This document shows, piece by piece, positions 27,927-37,312 of a stretch of DNA of 64,000 bases. Position numbers and translations under genes: made by a program. The stretch's first letter is position 1. The number at the start of each line of letters is the position of its first letter. Under the pieces are notes generated by a model. The model was given only the letters and a program-made list of their open reading frames with translations, made no database searches and was not told where the DNA came from. The DNA is from Oceanimonas aquatica (lineage in GTDB: Bacteria > Pseudomonadota > Gammaproteobacteria > Enterobacterales > Aeromonadaceae): the NCBI RefSeq assembly GCF_030732065.1, contig NZ_JAVBHX010000007.1, forward strand, positions 1 to 64,000. Reading direction: 5' to 3'.

Positions 27927-28133
27927 ATGTTATTGAAACTGCTGGTTTTACTCTTGTTGCTGCTGATGATTGGCAATCTGATGCTGGGCTTGCGCGCCAT
28001 GCTGCACCGGCGGGATCCGGCGCTGATGGCCCGCTATATCGGCCGCCGTCTCTGGCTGGCCGCCATCATTCTGGCCCTGCTGATCCTTGCCCTGGCGAGC
28101 GGCCTGCTGGTCCCCAACCCCACGCCTTACTGA
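27927..28133 (+). CDS. Small twin-transmembrane protein, DUF2909-type
   Basis: This 68-residue protein has two hydrophobic helices (about residues 2-21 and 43-61) around a basic loop (RAMLHRRDPALMARYIGRR). I recognise the DUF2909 twin-transmembrane type often seen beside aa3 oxidase genes. It is the only rightward gene inside the leftward cox operon and fits exactly between SURF1 and coxC (30 and 15 nt gaps). A GTG three codons upstream is an alternative start. Role unknown; a small oxidase-associated subunit is possible. Confidence 0.75.
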   Translation: MLLKLLVLLLLLLMIGNLMLGLRAMLHRRDPALMARYIGRRLWLAAIILALLILALASGLLVPNPTPY

Positions 28134-28148
28134 GCACCAAACGAACCC

Positions 28149-29018
28149 TTACAAAATATAGACAAACACAAACAGGCACAGCCAGACCACGTCCACAAAA
28201 TGCCAGTACCAGCTGCTGGCCTGAAAGCCAAAATGCTGGGCCGGGGTAAAGTGCCCCTTGCTGACCCGAAGCCACATGATGAACAGCATCAGGGTGCCGA
28301 GGGTGACGTGGGCGCCGTGAAAGCCGGTAAGCAGAAAAAAGGTGTTGCCGTAAATACCGGAGTCGAGGCGCAGTCCCAGATCCTGATAGGCATGCACGTA
28401 TTCCCAGATCTGCAGCGACAGGAACAGGCCCCCCAGCAGTACGGTGGCCCCCAGCCATTGCTTCAGCCGGCTGCGCTGCTCCTGCAACAGGGCCAGGTGG
28501 GCGGCATGAACCGTGACCGACGAGGTCAGCAGTATGATGGTATTGACCAGCGGCAGCCCCAGCCACCCCATGGCGGAGGTCTCAGTGCCCCCCGGCGTGG
28601 TCAGCAGGGGCCAGACCGCATCGAACTCGGGCCACAGCACCTCGTGGGTCATGGCGTTGTTACCGGCGCCCCCCAGCCAGGGCACCGCCAGTATGCGGGC
28701 ATAGAAGAGGGCCCCGAAAAAGGCACCAAAGAACATCACTTCCGAAAAAATGAACCAGGTCATGCCCTGACGAAAGGAGCGATCCATCTGATCGCTGTAC
28801 AGGCCCTGATGAGACTCGCTGATGACGTTGGAAAACCAGCCAAACAGCATAATGGTCATCACCAGGGTGCCGGCGCAAAACACCACGGGTCCGGCGATGC
28901 CGGCGATGCCCGCGGCCCACATGCCCGCCCCCGAGGCCAGCAGAAACAGCCCCAGCGCCCCCACCACTGGCCAGGGGCTTTGCGCCGGCACATAATATTT
29001 TTCCGTTTTGACCGCCAT
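28149..29018 (-). CDS. coxC: Cytochrome c oxidase subunit III
   Basis: This 289-residue membrane protein has seven helices and the conserved regions QGMTWFIFSEVMFFGAFFGALF, TGFHGAHVTLG and WYWHFVDVVWL at the C-terminus. Subunit III stabilises the oxidase and supports proton uptake through the D path. The start at 29018 has AAGGAGG 5 nt upstream; the longer frame is not supported. Confidence 0.95.
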   Translation of the reverse strand: MAVKTEKYYVPAQSPWPVVGALGLFLLASGAGMWAAGIAGIAGPVVFCAGTLVMTIMLFGWFSNVISESHQGLYSDQMDRSFRQGMTWFIFSEVMFFGAFFGALFYARILAVPWLGGAGNNAMTHEVLWPEFDAVWPLLTTPGGTETSAMGWLGLPLVNTIILLTSSVTVHAAHLALLQEQRSRLKQWLGATVLLGGLFLSLQIWEYVHAYQDLGLRLDSGIYGNTFFLLTGFHGAHVTLGTLMLFIMWLRVSKGHFTPAQHFGFQASSWYWHFVDVVWLCLFVFVYIL

Positions 29019-29031
29019 GCTCGCCTCCTTG

Positions 29032-29559
29032 TCAGCCTTGCCCGGCCGCCTGCTCGCTGATGTCGTAAAGGGTGTAGGACAGGGTGAACACCTCAATATC
29101 GTCAGGCAGAGCCTCGTCCACATAGAAACTCATGGGCATCACCGCTTGCGCCCGGCCATCCAGAGGTTGCTCCTCAAAACAGAAACACTCGGTCTTGCGC
29201 AAATAGCCCGCCGCCCGCCCCGGCGATACCGAGGGAATGGCCCTCAATACCCGACTGTCCACCCTCGGGTTGGTCACGGTAAAGTCGACTCTGTGCATCT
29301 CCCCCGGGTGCACCTGCAGCCGCTGCACCGAGGGCGAAAACTCGCCGCTCAGGCCGGTGTGCTGGTAGGTGATGAACTCCACCGTCACCAGCCGCGCCGC
29401 GTCCACATGCCGGGCGGCCACCGCCGCCGTGTCGTCGGTTTTGCCGTTGAGCCCGGTAATGTCGCAGAAGACGTCATACAGGGGCACCAGCGCGAAGCCA
29501 AAGCCGAACATGGCGACGGCCACCAGTCCCAGGCGCCGGGCCTTTCTGACCGTATTCAT
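29032..29559 (-). CDS. ctaG: Cytochrome c oxidase assembly protein CtaG (Cox11)
   Basis: The 175-residue protein has one N-terminal helix and a periplasmic immunoglobulin-like domain with the copper motif CFCFEEQ (C125, C127). It delivers copper to the CuB site of subunit I. Its start overlaps the coxA stop as TGATG, implying translational coupling. Confidence 0.95.
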   Translation of the reverse strand: MNTVRKARRLGLVAVAMFGFGFALVPLYDVFCDITGLNGKTDDTAAVAARHVDAARLVTVEFITYQHTGLSGEFSPSVQRLQVHPGEMHRVDFTVTNPRVDSRVLRAIPSVSPGRAAGYLRKTECFCFEEQPLDGRAQAVMPMSFYVDEALPDDIEVFTLSYTLYDISEQAAGQG

Positions 29560-31163
29560 CAGTCCACCTTCGGCGGGTTTTCAAAGGTGTGATAGGGAGC
29601 CGGCGACGGCACCGTCCATTCCAGCCCTTCGGCGCCGTCCCAGGGCCTGGCCTCGGCCTTGACGCCACCACGAATGCATTTAACCAGCACCACCACAAAA
29701 ATCAGCTGAGACAGGCCAAAAGCGAAACCGCCAATGCTGACCAAGGCATTGATATCGGCAAACTGCAGTGAATAGTCGGGAATTCGCCGAGGCATGCCGC
29801 CCAGCCCCAGAAAGTGCATGGGGAAAAACAGAATGTTCACCGACACCACCGAGCACCAGAAATGCCATTTGGCCAGGCGCTCGTCAAACATGTGGCCGGT
29901 CCACTTGGGCAGCCAGTAGTAGGCCGCCGCCATGATGGAGAACACGGCCCCGGATACCAGCACATAGTGGAAGTGCGCCACCACAAAGTAGGTGTCGTGA
30001 TACTGGAAGTCGGCCGGGGTAATGGCCAGCATCAGGCCGCTGAAGCCACCGATGGTAAACAGCACGATAAAGGCCAGGGCAAACAGCATGGGCACTTCAA
30101 AGCTGATGGAGCCCCGCCACATGGTGGCTACCCAGTTGAACACCTTGACCCCGGTGGGCACCGAGATCAGCATGGTGCAGTACATAAAGAACAGCTCCGC
30201 CGCCACCGGCATGCCCACGGTAAACATGTGGTGGGCCCACACCAGAAAGCTGAGCCCGGCAATGGAGGCGGTGGCATACACCATGGAGGCATAACCGAAC
30301 AGCCGCTTGCGGCTGAACGCCGGCACGATGGCCGAGATAATGCCGAAGCTCGGCAATATCATGATGTACACCTCGGGGTGGCCAAAGAACCAAAAGATAT
30401 GCTGAAACAGCACCGGGTCCCCGCCCCCTGCCGCCTCAAAGAAGCTGGTGCCGAAATACTTGTCGGTCAACACCATGGTCACGGCACCGGCCAACACCGG
30501 CATCACGGCGATCAGCAAAAAGGCAGTGATCAGCCAGGTCCAGCAGAACAGTGGCAGCTTCATCCAGGTCATGCCCGGCGCCCGCAAGTTCCATATGGTA
30601 ACAATTACGTTGATCGCCCCCATGATCGAGCTGATGCCCATAATGTGAATGGCGAACACGAACAGGGCGGTGCTGTCGGGGCCATAGGTGGTGGACAGCG
30701 GCGCGTAGAAGGTCCAGCCAAAGTTGGGGCCGCCCCCGGGCACGAACAGCGAGCTCAGCATCAGCACAAAGGCAAAGGGCAGTATCCAGAAGCTCCAGTT
30801 GTTCATGCGCGGCAGCGCCATGTCGGGCGCGCCAATCATCATGGGAATCATCCAGTTGGCCAGCCCCACAAAGGCGGGCATGACGGCACCGAACACCATA
30901 ATCAGGCCATGCATGGTGGTCATCTGGTTAAAGAAGTTGGGCTCCACCAGCTGCAGCCCGGGCTGAAACAACTCGGCCCGGATCACCATGGCCATGGCCC
31001 CGCCCACCAGAAACATGGTGAGACTGAACAACAGATAGAGAGAGCCGATGTCCTTGTGGTTAGTGGTAAACAGCCAGCGACCAATGCCTTTGGCAGGACC
31101 GTGATGGTGCTCTTCGTCCATCAGGTGAATGTCCGCGGTTTCCGTGCGATCCATCTGTGCCAT
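29559..31163 (-). CDS. coxA: Cytochrome c oxidase subunit I (aa3-type)
   Basis: The 534-residue catalytic subunit has twelve helices. It shows the haem/CuB region [16 protein letters not shown], with the D-path glutamate in GHPE. Other marks are [10 protein letters not shown], the helix X histidine cluster ([14 protein letters not shown]) and the N-terminal [16 protein letters not shown]. Sequence and the presence of ctaA place it among A-type aa3 oxidases that reduce O2 to water and pump protons. Confidence 0.97.
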   Translation of the reverse strand: MAQMDRTETADIHLMDEEHHHGPAKGIGRWLFTTNHKDIGSLYLLFSLTMFLVGGAMAMVIRAELFQPGLQLVEPNFFNQMTTMHGLIMVFGAVMPAFVGLANWMIPMMIGAPDMALPRMNNWSFWILPFAFVLMLSSLFVPGGGPNFGWTFYAPLSTTYGPDSTALFVFAIHIMGISSIMGAINVIVTIWNLRAPGMTWMKLPLFCWTWLITAFLLIAVMPVLAGAVTMVLTDKYFGTSFFEAAGGGDPVLFQHIFWFFGHPEVYIMILPSFGIISAIVPAFSRKRLFGYASMVYATASIAGLSFLVWAHHMFTVGMPVAAELFFMYCTMLISVPTGVKVFNWVATMWRGSISFEVPMLFALAFIVLFTIGGFSGLMLAITPADFQYHDTYFVVAHFHYVLVSGAVFSIMAAAYYWLPKWTGHMFDERLAKWHFWCSVVSVNILFFPMHFLGLGGMPRRIPDYSLQFADINALVSIGGFAFGLSQLIFVVVLVKCIRGGVKAEARPWDGAEGLEWTVPSPAPYHTFENPPKVD

Positions 31164-31171
31164 GCTGCCCC

Positions 31172-32305
31172 CTATTGTTCCTGTCTGGCCTGGTGAATGT
31201 CTTTGGGCTGCACCAGATCGCCGGTATCGTTACCCCAGGCATTGCGTTCATAGGTGATCACCGCCGCCAGCTCCTTGAGCGCCAGCTGCTTGTCAAAGCT
31301 CTGCATGGCGGTGCCCGCCTTGCCGTACAGCACGATGTCGATGTGACCGGCTCTGTCATTCAGCACCAGCTCGCTGCCCTTGAGCGCCGGAAAGGCACCG
31401 GGAATGCCTTCACCACCGGCCTGGTGACAGGCGGCGCAGGCCTTTTGATACACCTGCTCACCCAGACTCATCAGCTCGTCCCGGCTCATGTCCATGGCCA
31501 GCAACTCCTGCTCGGCAGCCTTGGCGGCGGCCTGCTCCACCTTGATCTGCGCCAGCCAGCCGTCAAATTCTTCCGGCGTGCGGGCATCCACTACTATGGG
31601 CATAAAGCCGTGATCCTTGCCGCACAGTTCGGCGCACTGGCCCCGGTACAGGCCGGGCTGATCGATACGAGTCCAGGCTTCGTTGATAAAGCCGGGAATG
31701 GCGTCTTTCTTGACTGCAAAGGCCGGCATCCACCAGGAATGGATCACGTCGTCCGAGGTGATCAGAAAGCGCACCTTGCGGTCGGTGGGCAGCACCAGGG
31801 GGTTATCCACCTCCAGCAGGTAATTTTCGCCCTTGCCCACCTGGCCGCTGATCTGTTGCGGCAGGGTCGCCAGCAGGCTGTAAAACTCCACGTTTTCATC
31901 AAAGTAGCGGTAGTGCCATTTCCACTGGGAGCCGGTGATCTGCACGGTAAGATCCGGCCTGGAGGTGTCTTCCATCGCCACCAGGGTTCTGGTGGCGGGA
32001 ATGGCCATGGCAATCAGAATAAGAAAGGGAATGATGGTCCAGAGGATTTCGACTTTAGTGCTTTCGTGAAACTGGGCCGCCCGGGCCCCTTTGGACTTGC
32101 GATGGTGAATAATGGCCCAGAACATGGCCCCGAATACCAGCAGACCGATCACCGCGCAGATGGTGAGAATGGTCATGTGCAGGCCATACACTTTCTGGCT
32201 GATTTCGGTGACCCCTTCGGTCATGTTGAGACGGGCTTGCGCCCTCACGGGCAGGGTTGTCAGCAAGGACAACAGCAGCAAAATCGGCTTCACGTGCACC
32301 CCCAT
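31172..32305 (-). CDS. coxB: Cytochrome c oxidase subunit II fused to cytochrome c
   Basis: The 377-residue protein has a signal peptide, two helices (about 42-65 and 86-106) and the cupredoxin domain with CuA ligands H189, C224, C228, H232 and M235 ([12 protein letters not shown]). A C-terminal cytochrome c domain carries CAACH (290-294). This fused form is called caa3-type. The start at 32305 has AAGGACG 5 nt upstream. It is the first gene of the cox operon. Confidence 0.95.
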   Translation of the reverse strand: MGVHVKPILLLLSLLTTLPVRAQARLNMTEGVTEISQKVYGLHMTILTICAVIGLLVFGAMFWAIIHHRKSKGARAAQFHESTKVEILWTIIPFLILIAMAIPATRTLVAMEDTSRPDLTVQITGSQWKWHYRYFDENVEFYSLLATLPQQISGQVGKGENYLLEVDNPLVLPTDRKVRFLITSDDVIHSWWMPAFAVKKDAIPGFINEAWTRIDQPGLYRGQCAELCGKDHGFMPIVVDARTPEEFDGWLAQIKVEQAAAKAAEQELLAMDMSRDELMSLGEQVYQKACAACHQAGGEGIPGAFPALKGSELVLNDRAGHIDIVLYGKAGTAMQSFDKQLALKELAAVITYERNAWGNDTGDLVQPKDIHQARQEQ

Positions 32306-32430
32306 CGTTTCGTCCTTTAAACCGAGGTACCTGAATTCGGAATCGGTCTGGGCCGAACGACAGCATCCCTTCCATTCGGCTGACTCTAAGTAAAGCAGCA
32401 GTTAAGGAAATGTAAAATATAAAGAAATGA

Positions 32431-32506
32431 GGGATTGGGGATTGGGGATTGGGGATTGGGGATTGGGGATTGGGGATTGGGGATTGGGGATTGGGGATTG
32501 GGGATT
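32431..32506. repeat. Heptanucleotide array (GGGGATT)10
   Basis: Ten exact GGGGATT units (32437-32506) follow a partial GGGATT (32431-32436) and end at GGCAG. G is on the + strand. It lies between the 3' end of lexA and the start of the leftward cox operon, about 126 nt upstream of the coxB start. Ten G4 tracts with 3-nt spacers could form a G-quadruplex on the + strand. Confidence 0.97.
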
Positions 32507-32537
32507 GGCAGGTCAGCCTTGAAGGCGCCGACCTGCC
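32507..32537 (-). other. Hairpin downstream of lexA
   Basis: GGCAGGTC (32507-32514) pairs with GACCTGCC (32530-32537) around a 15-nt loop. It directly joins the heptamer array and begins about 16 nt after the lexA stop. It lacks a T-run, so it is not a standard terminator. It may still end or protect the lexA mRNA. Confidence 0.5.
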
Positions 32538-32553
32538 AAGGCAAGCGCCTTCT

Positions 32554-33168
32554 TTAAAAATCGCCGTTGCGTATTACCCCCACGGCCAGGCCCTCAATGG
32601 TGAGCTCCTGAGTGCGCAGATCCACCTCGATGGGCGACAGCTCTTCGTTTTCGGGCAGCAGGCTGACCTTGCTGCCTTTGCGCTGAAAGCGCTTGACGGT
32701 CACTTCATCGTCGAGGCGGGCCACCACCACCTGGCCGTTGCGGGCTTCCTGAGTCTTGTGCACCGCCAACAGGTCACCGTCCATGATACCGATGTTCTTC
32801 ATGCTCATGCCCTGTACCCGCAGCAAAAAGTCTGCCGAGGGATGGAACAGGCCGGGATCGAGCCGGTAGTGACTTTCGATATGCTGCTGGGCCAGTATCG
32901 GCTCGCCGGCGGCTACCCGGCCCACCAGCGGCAGGCCCTGCTCTTCTTCCGCCTCTTCGCCAGCCAGGCGAATACCCCGGGAGGTACCGGGCATGATTTC
33001 AATCACGCCCTTTTTGGCCAGCGCCTTGAGATGTTCTTCCGCCGCGTTGGCAGACTTGAACCCCAGCACCTTGGCAATTTCCACCCGGGTGGGTGGCATG
33101 CCGGTTTGCTGAATATGATCCTTGATAATGTCCAGCACCTGCGACTGGCGGGGAGTAAGGGCTTTCAT
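32554..33168 (-). CDS. lexA: LexA repressor, SOS regulator
   Basis: The 204-residue protein has an N-terminal winged helix-turn-helix and a C-terminal self-cleaving peptidase domain. The cleavage bond is A87-G88, and the catalytic dyad is S122 and K159. RecA filaments trigger cleavage. Two SOS boxes lie directly upstream, so the gene is self-regulated. It resembles E. coli LexA (202 residues) throughout. Confidence 0.97.
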   Translation of the reverse strand: MKALTPRQSQVLDIIKDHIQQTGMPPTRVEIAKVLGFKSANAAEEHLKALAKKGVIEIMPGTSRGIRLAGEEAEEEQGLPLVGRVAAGEPILAQQHIESHYRLDPGLFHPSADFLLRVQGMSMKNIGIMDGDLLAVHKTQEARNGQVVVARLDDEVTVKRFQRKGSKVSLLPENEELSPIEVDLRTQELTIEGLAVGVIRNGDF

Positions 33169-33176
33169 GGTGAAAC

Positions 33177-33192
33177 CTGTCTGTTTATACAG
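33177..33192 (-). promoter_or_regulatory. LexA binding site (SOS box 1) of lexA
   Basis: CTGTCTGTTTATACAG fits CTG-N10-CAG with good half-site symmetry at the right. It lies 8 nt upstream of the lexA start codon. Confidence 0.85.
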
Positions 33193-33196
33193 TTAC

Positions 33197-33212
33197 CTGT
33201 CAGTATATCCAG
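33197..33212 (-). promoter_or_regulatory. LexA binding site (SOS box 2) of lexA
   Basis: CTGTCAGTATATCCAG fits CTG-N10-CAG and follows box 1 with a 20-bp centre-to-centre spacing. This puts both sites on the same DNA face, as in the classic lexA double operator. Confidence 0.85.
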
Positions 33213-33429
33213 TAATGAGTCCAGAGCAAGCCCCGCAGTGCGAAGCGGCAGTGCGGTTGCACTTCACGACACGCTACAAGTACCTCTATGTAACGCTCGG
33301 AAATGCATCTGACCGCCATGGATGGCGGGAATGCCGAAAATGCAGGAGCAACTTTTCGGCCATGGCATTTTATGATCGGCTACAGCAAGCCCCACTGCCT
33401 CTTCGAGCAAGATCAAAGCACGGCTTTAT
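33213..33429. other. Structured intergenic stretch between lexA and ubiA
   Basis: No gene is supported. The DNA holds a near-perfect palindrome CGCCATGGATGGCG (about 33314-33327) and an inverted repeat GCCGAAAA (33333-33340) / TTTTCGGC (33353-33360), which is nested in a wider AATGCC/GGCATT pair. From memory it resembles dispersed palindromic intergenic repeats found in related marine gammaproteobacteria, but that was not checked. Confidence 0.4.
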
Positions 33430-34302
33430 TTACCACAGCGCCAGCACCAGGCCGGCGAAGATGGCCATGCCGGCGTGGTTGTTGTTGAGAAAGGCACGAA
33501 AACAGGGCATGCGCTCCCGATCGCGGATTAACCGCTGCTGATACACAAACAGGCCGGCGGCCACCAGCAGGCCCCAGTAAAAGGGCGCGGCCAGTTCAAA
33601 CACCCGGCCCGCCGCCACCAGCAGCAACAGGGTGGCCAGCTGCAGCAGACCCACGATCAGCTTGTCGCGCCGGCCAAACAGAATGGCGGTGGACTTGACC
33701 CCTATCTTGAGGTCATCGTCCCGGTCCACCATGGCATACATGGTGTCGTAGGCCACGGTCCAGGTCAGGTTGGCGGCAAACAGCAGCCAGAGCCCGGCGG
33801 GCAGGCTGTTGCTCTGGGCGGCAAAGGCCATGGGAATGGCCCAGGAAAAGGCGATGCCAAGAAACAACTGGGGCAGATGGGTGAAGCGCTTCATAAAGGG
33901 ATAAAGTGCCGCCCAGAACAGGCCGGCAAAGGCCAGGCCGATGGTGAGGGCATTGGTGGTGAGCACCAGCACAAAGGAAATGCCCACCAGCAGGGCGAAA
34001 AAGCCCAGCGCCTGACGCTCGGTGAGCTCACCCGACGGCAGCGGCCGGGCATGGGTGCGCTTGACGTGACCGTCGATATGGCGGTCGGCGTAGTCGTTGA
34101 TCACGCAGCCGGCGGAACGCATGGAGAACACCCCGGCCACAAACACCACCAGCAGCCAGAGCGAGGGCAGACCATTGGCGGCAATCCACAGCGCCCACAG
34201 GGTGGGCCACAACAGCAGCAGAGTACCAATGGGCTTGTCGAGCCGGGCCAGGGCCATGTAGGCGCGCCAGCGCGGCCGCGAAGGAGAGGTCAGGGTGGTC
34301 AT
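33430..34302 (-). CDS. ubiA: 4-hydroxybenzoate octaprenyltransferase
   Basis: This membrane prenyltransferase attaches the polyprenyl tail to 4-hydroxybenzoate in ubiquinone synthesis. The 290-residue protein has about nine helices and the two Asp-rich motifs, [16 protein letters not shown] and [17 protein letters not shown]. Its start overlaps the stop of ubiC (TAATG), so the two are translationally coupled. Confidence 0.96.
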   Translation of the reverse strand: MTTLTSPSRPRWRAYMALARLDKPIGTLLLLWPTLWALWIAANGLPSLWLLVVFVAGVFSMRSAGCVINDYADRHIDGHVKRTHARPLPSGELTERQALGFFALLVGISFVLVLTTNALTIGLAFAGLFWAALYPFMKRFTHLPQLFLGIAFSWAIPMAFAAQSNSLPAGLWLLFAANLTWTVAYDTMYAMVDRDDDLKIGVKSTAILFGRRDKLIVGLLQLATLLLLVAAGRVFELAAPFYWGLLVAAGLFVYQQRLIRDRERMPCFRAFLNNNHAGMAIFAGLVLALW

Positions 34303-34877
34303 TACACAATATCCCGGTAAGGCGCCGAGGCCGGCAGAAAGAGTTCGGTGACCAGCACGCGGGCAGCACCGGTGCTGAGGGCGGAGCGCCGCGCCCAGGG
34401 CGGCATATCGGGCGCAGTGGCATGCAGCCCGGTGCGGGCCAGCAACCGGCGGAACTCCGCCGGCGTGAGCTCCGCCAGTTCAAAGGGGGTGCGTTTCAGG
34501 TCCGTCGCTTCAAACATCAGCTCCCCCAGCGCTTTAGTGCCCAGCCCGGACAGCGCCGGCAACGCCGCCTGGGTGGCGGGCGAATAAAGCGAGGTGGCAT
34601 ACACCCAGGGCTCGCCGTCGCACAGCAACAGCACTTCCCGGCAGTAGCCCTGGTCGGCCTGCAGCCAGGCCGCCTGGTCGGGTGTGAGTGGGCGCAGTAC
34701 CGAGTCGGCCAACACATGCACGTCAAAGGTGCTGCAGTGGCGGCGCAGCCGCCGGGTCAGTGAGCCCGACTCATACAGCCAGTCACACAAAGCGGGCGAT
34801 ATTGGCGCTGAATGACCCCAACGCCAGTCACTGTCGAGGCTGGGGGTCATGGTTGTTTGGTGAAGAGACAAAGACAT
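34302..34877 (-). CDS. ubiC: Chorismate pyruvate-lyase
   Basis: UbiC makes 4-hydroxybenzoate from chorismate, the first committed step to ubiquinone. The 191-residue protein carries SLTRRLRR near the N-terminus, [18 protein letters not shown] in the middle and WARRSAL...VLVTELFLP at the end, all typical. Alternative in-frame ATGs at 34877 and 34850 exist, and neither has a strong ribosome binding site. Product feeds directly to UbiA. Confidence 0.92.
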   Translation of the reverse strand: MSLSLHQTTMTPSLDSDWRWGHSAPISPALCDWLYESGSLTRRLRRHCSTFDVHVLADSVLRPLTPDQAAWLQADQGYCREVLLLCDGEPWVYATSLYSPATQAALPALSGLGTKALGELMFEATDLKRTPFELAELTPAEFRRLLARTGLHATAPDMPPWARRSALSTGAARVLVTELFLPASAPYRDIV

Positions 34878-35015
34878 AAAAACGCATTGGGTCCTGCTTC
34901 GGCGGCAACATCACCACCGCTTTATTAGGGCCATGATACAGAAAACGGCGGATGGACTTGACCGCACCGGCAAATATTTAAACAATGCCCGCTCTCTTAT
35001 TGGTCGGAGACTCAT

Positions 35016-35417
35016 ATGTTTCGGTTACTTGCCTTCTGCCTGATGCTGGCGGCCTCGGGCACGCTCAGCGCACAGGAAGAAACGGCGGAGCCCGCCGGGC
35101 CCATATACTACACCATGACGCCGGACATTATTACCAACTACCAGAACTCCGGTCAGAACCTGGGCTATGTGCGGGTGGCGGTGGATCTGATGCTGGAGCG
35201 ACCGGAGCAACTGCCGCTGGTGGAAAGCAACATGCCGCTGCTGCGGGATGCGCTCAACGATCTGCTGGCGGAAAAAAGCCGGCAGGAAATTCGTTCCATG
35301 CCGGCCCGCGCCGCCCTGGCCGACGAAGGCCGGCAGCGACTCAACGATTTGCTGTTGCAGGAAACCGGGCAAACCCCGGTACGCCGCCTGCTGTTTACCA
35401 GCTTCCTTTATCAGTAA
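35016..35417 (+). CDS. FliL-like secreted protein (flagellar-type domain, orphan)
   Basis: The 133-residue protein has a signal peptide cleaved near TLSAQ (residue 20) instead of the membrane anchor of true FliL. The rest matches FliL-type domains: YYTMTPDIITNYQ, GYVRVAVDLMLE, a central helix DALNDLLAEKSRQEIRSM and the end [12 protein letters not shown]. No flagellar genes lie nearby. Its last 23 nt overlap the end of the convergent glpG gene. Function is unknown; the domain resembles stomatin-like SPFH-partner folds. Confidence 0.8.
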   Translation: MFRLLAFCLMLAASGTLSAQEETAEPAGPIYYTMTPDIITNYQNSGQNLGYVRVAVDLMLERPEQLPLVESNMPLLRDALNDLLAEKSRQEIRSMPARAALADEGRQRLNDLLLQETGQTPVRRLLFTSFLYQ

Positions 35418-36246
35418 CCCGCCGGCGGTTATCGAGCCAGGCCTGCAGCAGGCCGATCAGGGCCCCGCCCAGGTGGGCCATGTTGGCCACCGGGGTGCCC
35501 AGCAGATCGGCAAAGCCCAGCACCAGCCACACCACCATAAACACCGCCATGCCGTCAGGCAGGCCAATGCCCCGGGCCGGGTTGAGCCGGCCGCTGAACC
35601 AGACGTAGGCCAGCAGGGCGTAGACCACTCCCGACAGACCGCCAAAGCGCGGGCCGCTGGCCCAGAATTGCAGCAGGTTGGGCAGCACCGCCGCCACCAG
35701 CAGCAACACCAGCAGCTTGCTACTGCCCAGCCGGCGCTCCACCATGCTGCCCAGATACCACCACCAGAACAGGTTAAACACCAGGTGCATCAAGGAAAAG
35801 TGCATCAGCGCCGGGGTAAAGGCACGCCAGAATTCCGTCCCCAGCAGCTCACCCGCAGCCGGCGGAAAGGACAACACCCCGAACATCGGCAGCCCCAGCC
35901 AGCTCAGGCCGTAGACCAGCAGGCATGCCAGCAGCACCATCAGATTCACCGGACCGGTCTGGTGCAGCAGGTCGCTGATCCAGCCGCTGCGCTGCGGATT
36001 ACCGGAAAACTGGGCATGGCTGTCGCCCCGCTTCCAGGAGGCTTCCTGATAACGGGGATGAAAGGGCTCCGCCAGAAAGCGTTTTACTTCCCGGTGGGCT
36101 TCCTCAAAGCGGGCTTCGTCCACCAGCCAGATATGCACATTGCCGGTGTCGTCCTGGGTCAGCTCGCAGTGCAGGCCAAGCTCACCCAGGTAGTCCACAA
36201 AGGCCTGGGCCCGGCGCGGATCGTCGAGCACCAGCAGCGCCTTCAC
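35395..36246 (-). CDS. glpG: Rhomboid intramembrane serine protease GlpG
   Basis: The 283-residue protein has an N-terminal cytosolic domain (1-90) and six membrane helices. The catalytic serine S205 is in [10 protein letters not shown] and the histidine H258 in NMAHLGGA. GlpG cleaves single-span membrane substrates. The start is GTG and overlaps the end of glpE as GTGA. The 3' end overlaps the FliL-like gene by 23 nt on the opposite strand. Confidence 0.95.
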   Translation of the reverse strand: MKALLVLDDPRRAQAFVDYLGELGLHCELTQDDTGNVHIWLVDEARFEEAHREVKRFLAEPFHPRYQEASWKRGDSHAQFSGNPQRSGWISDLLHQTGPVNLMVLLACLLVYGLSWLGLPMFGVLSFPPAAGELLGTEFWRAFTPALMHFSLMHLVFNLFWWWYLGSMVERRLGSSKLLVLLLVAAVLPNLLQFWASGPRFGGLSGVVYALLAYVWFSGRLNPARGIGLPDGMAVFMVVWLVLGFADLLGTPVANMAHLGGALIGLLQAWLDNRRRVTDKGSW

Positions 36247-36563
36247 GACTGGCCGACCACCGCCTGACTGCGACGCCAGGCCTCAAAGCCGCCGTCCAGG
36301 CTGTAGACTTCCTCAAAGCCCTGGTTTACCAGGTACTGGGCCGCACCCTGGCTGCTGATGCCGTGGTAGCACATCACGATCACCGGGGTGTCGTAATCCA
36401 CCTCGTTGGTAAAGGTCACCAGGCTGTCGTTGGTCAGGTGAAAGGCACCCTCGGCGTGAGCCTGCGCAAAGGACTGGGGGTCGCGAATATCCACCAGCCG
36501 GGCCCGGCCCTCGCTCAGCATGATGTGGGCGTCGTCCACCGAAATATGGGCAAACTGATCCAT
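36243..36563 (-). CDS. glpE: Thiosulfate sulfurtransferase GlpE
   Basis: This 106-residue single-domain rhodanese has the active-site loop CYHGISS with catalytic C65 and transfers sulfur from thiosulfate to cyanide or thioredoxin. Length matches E. coli GlpE (108). It is co-transcribed with glpG; the glp operon partner glpR is absent here. Confidence 0.95.
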   Translation of the reverse strand: MDQFAHISVDDAHIMLSEGRARLVDIRDPQSFAQAHAEGAFHLTNDSLVTFTNEVDYDTPVIVMCYHGISSQGAAQYLVNQGFEEVYSLDGGFEAWRRSQAVVGQS

Positions 36564-36607
36564 AAATTCCTCCTCATTAATGTGGCGCCAGTGTACCCAA
36601 TTCGGCC

Positions 36608-37312
36608 TCAGCCGCCCAGATAGGCGTTACGCACCCGCTCATTGACCAGCAGGGCGCCGCCGGTATCGGCCAGCACCACCCGGCCGTTTTCCAGCACATA
36701 ACCCCGGTCGGCCAGCTTCAGCGCCTGATTGGCGTTCTGCTCCACCAGAAAGATGGTCATGCCCTTTTCTTCCCGTAACTGCGCAATGGTGTCAAAAATC
36801 TGATTAATGATAATGGGCGCCAGCCCCAGCGACGGCTCATCCAGCAGCAGCAGCCGGGGCTTGCTCATCAGCGCCCGGCCAATGGCCAGCATCTGCTGCT
36901 CGCCCCCGGACATGGTGCCGGCGCGCTGATGGCGGCGCTCCTTGAGCCGGGGAAACATGGCAAACACCTCGGCCATCAGCCCGGCGTGTTCGCGCTTGTC
37001 CACGAAAAAAGCGCCCATGTGAAGGTTTTCTTCCACCGTCAGCCGGGCAAAGATGCGCCGACCTTCCGGCACAATGGCGATGTCCCGGCGCATGATGGCG
37101 GCGGTATCCAGCCCGGACAGATCCTGACCTTCATAGACCACCCGCCCCTGAGACGGCCGGGGATCGCCGCAGATGGACATCATCAGGGTGGTCTTGCCGG
37201 CGCCGTTGGCACCGATAAGGGTGACAATCTCTCCCTGCTCAATGTGCACGGTGACGTCTTCCAGGGCTCGAATCTTGCCGTAGTGGGCGCAGATATTGTC
37301 GACATGCAGCAT
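36608..37312 (-). CDS. livF: Branched-chain amino acid ABC transporter, ATP-binding protein LivF
   Basis: The 234-residue ATPase has Walker [11 protein letters not shown], signature [14 protein letters not shown] and Walker [14 protein letters not shown]. It is the last gene of livKHMGF. Its start overlaps the stop of livG (TGATG). Confidence 0.95.
   Translation of the reverse strand: MLHVDNICAHYGKIRALEDVTVHIEQGEIVTLIGANGAGKTTLMMSICGDPRPSQGRVVYEGQDLSGLDTAAIMRRDIAIVPEGRRIFARLTVEENLHMGAFFVDKREHAGLMAEVFAMFPRLKERRHQRAGTMSGGEQQMLAIGRALMSKPRLLLLDEPSLGLAPIIINQIFDTIAQLREEKGMTIFLVEQNANQALKLADRGYVLENGRVVLADTGGALLVNERVRNAYLGG

Noticed and set aside
29814-31196. Rightward open frame of 460 codons
   Set aside because: It is antisense to coxA and is rich in His, Gln and Gly, as expected for the complement of a GC-rich membrane-protein gene.
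32449-33312. Open frame starting in the heptamer array (GIGDWGL repeats)
   Set aside because: The repeat peptide is a by-product of a 7-nt repeat read through three frames; the rest is antisense to lexA.
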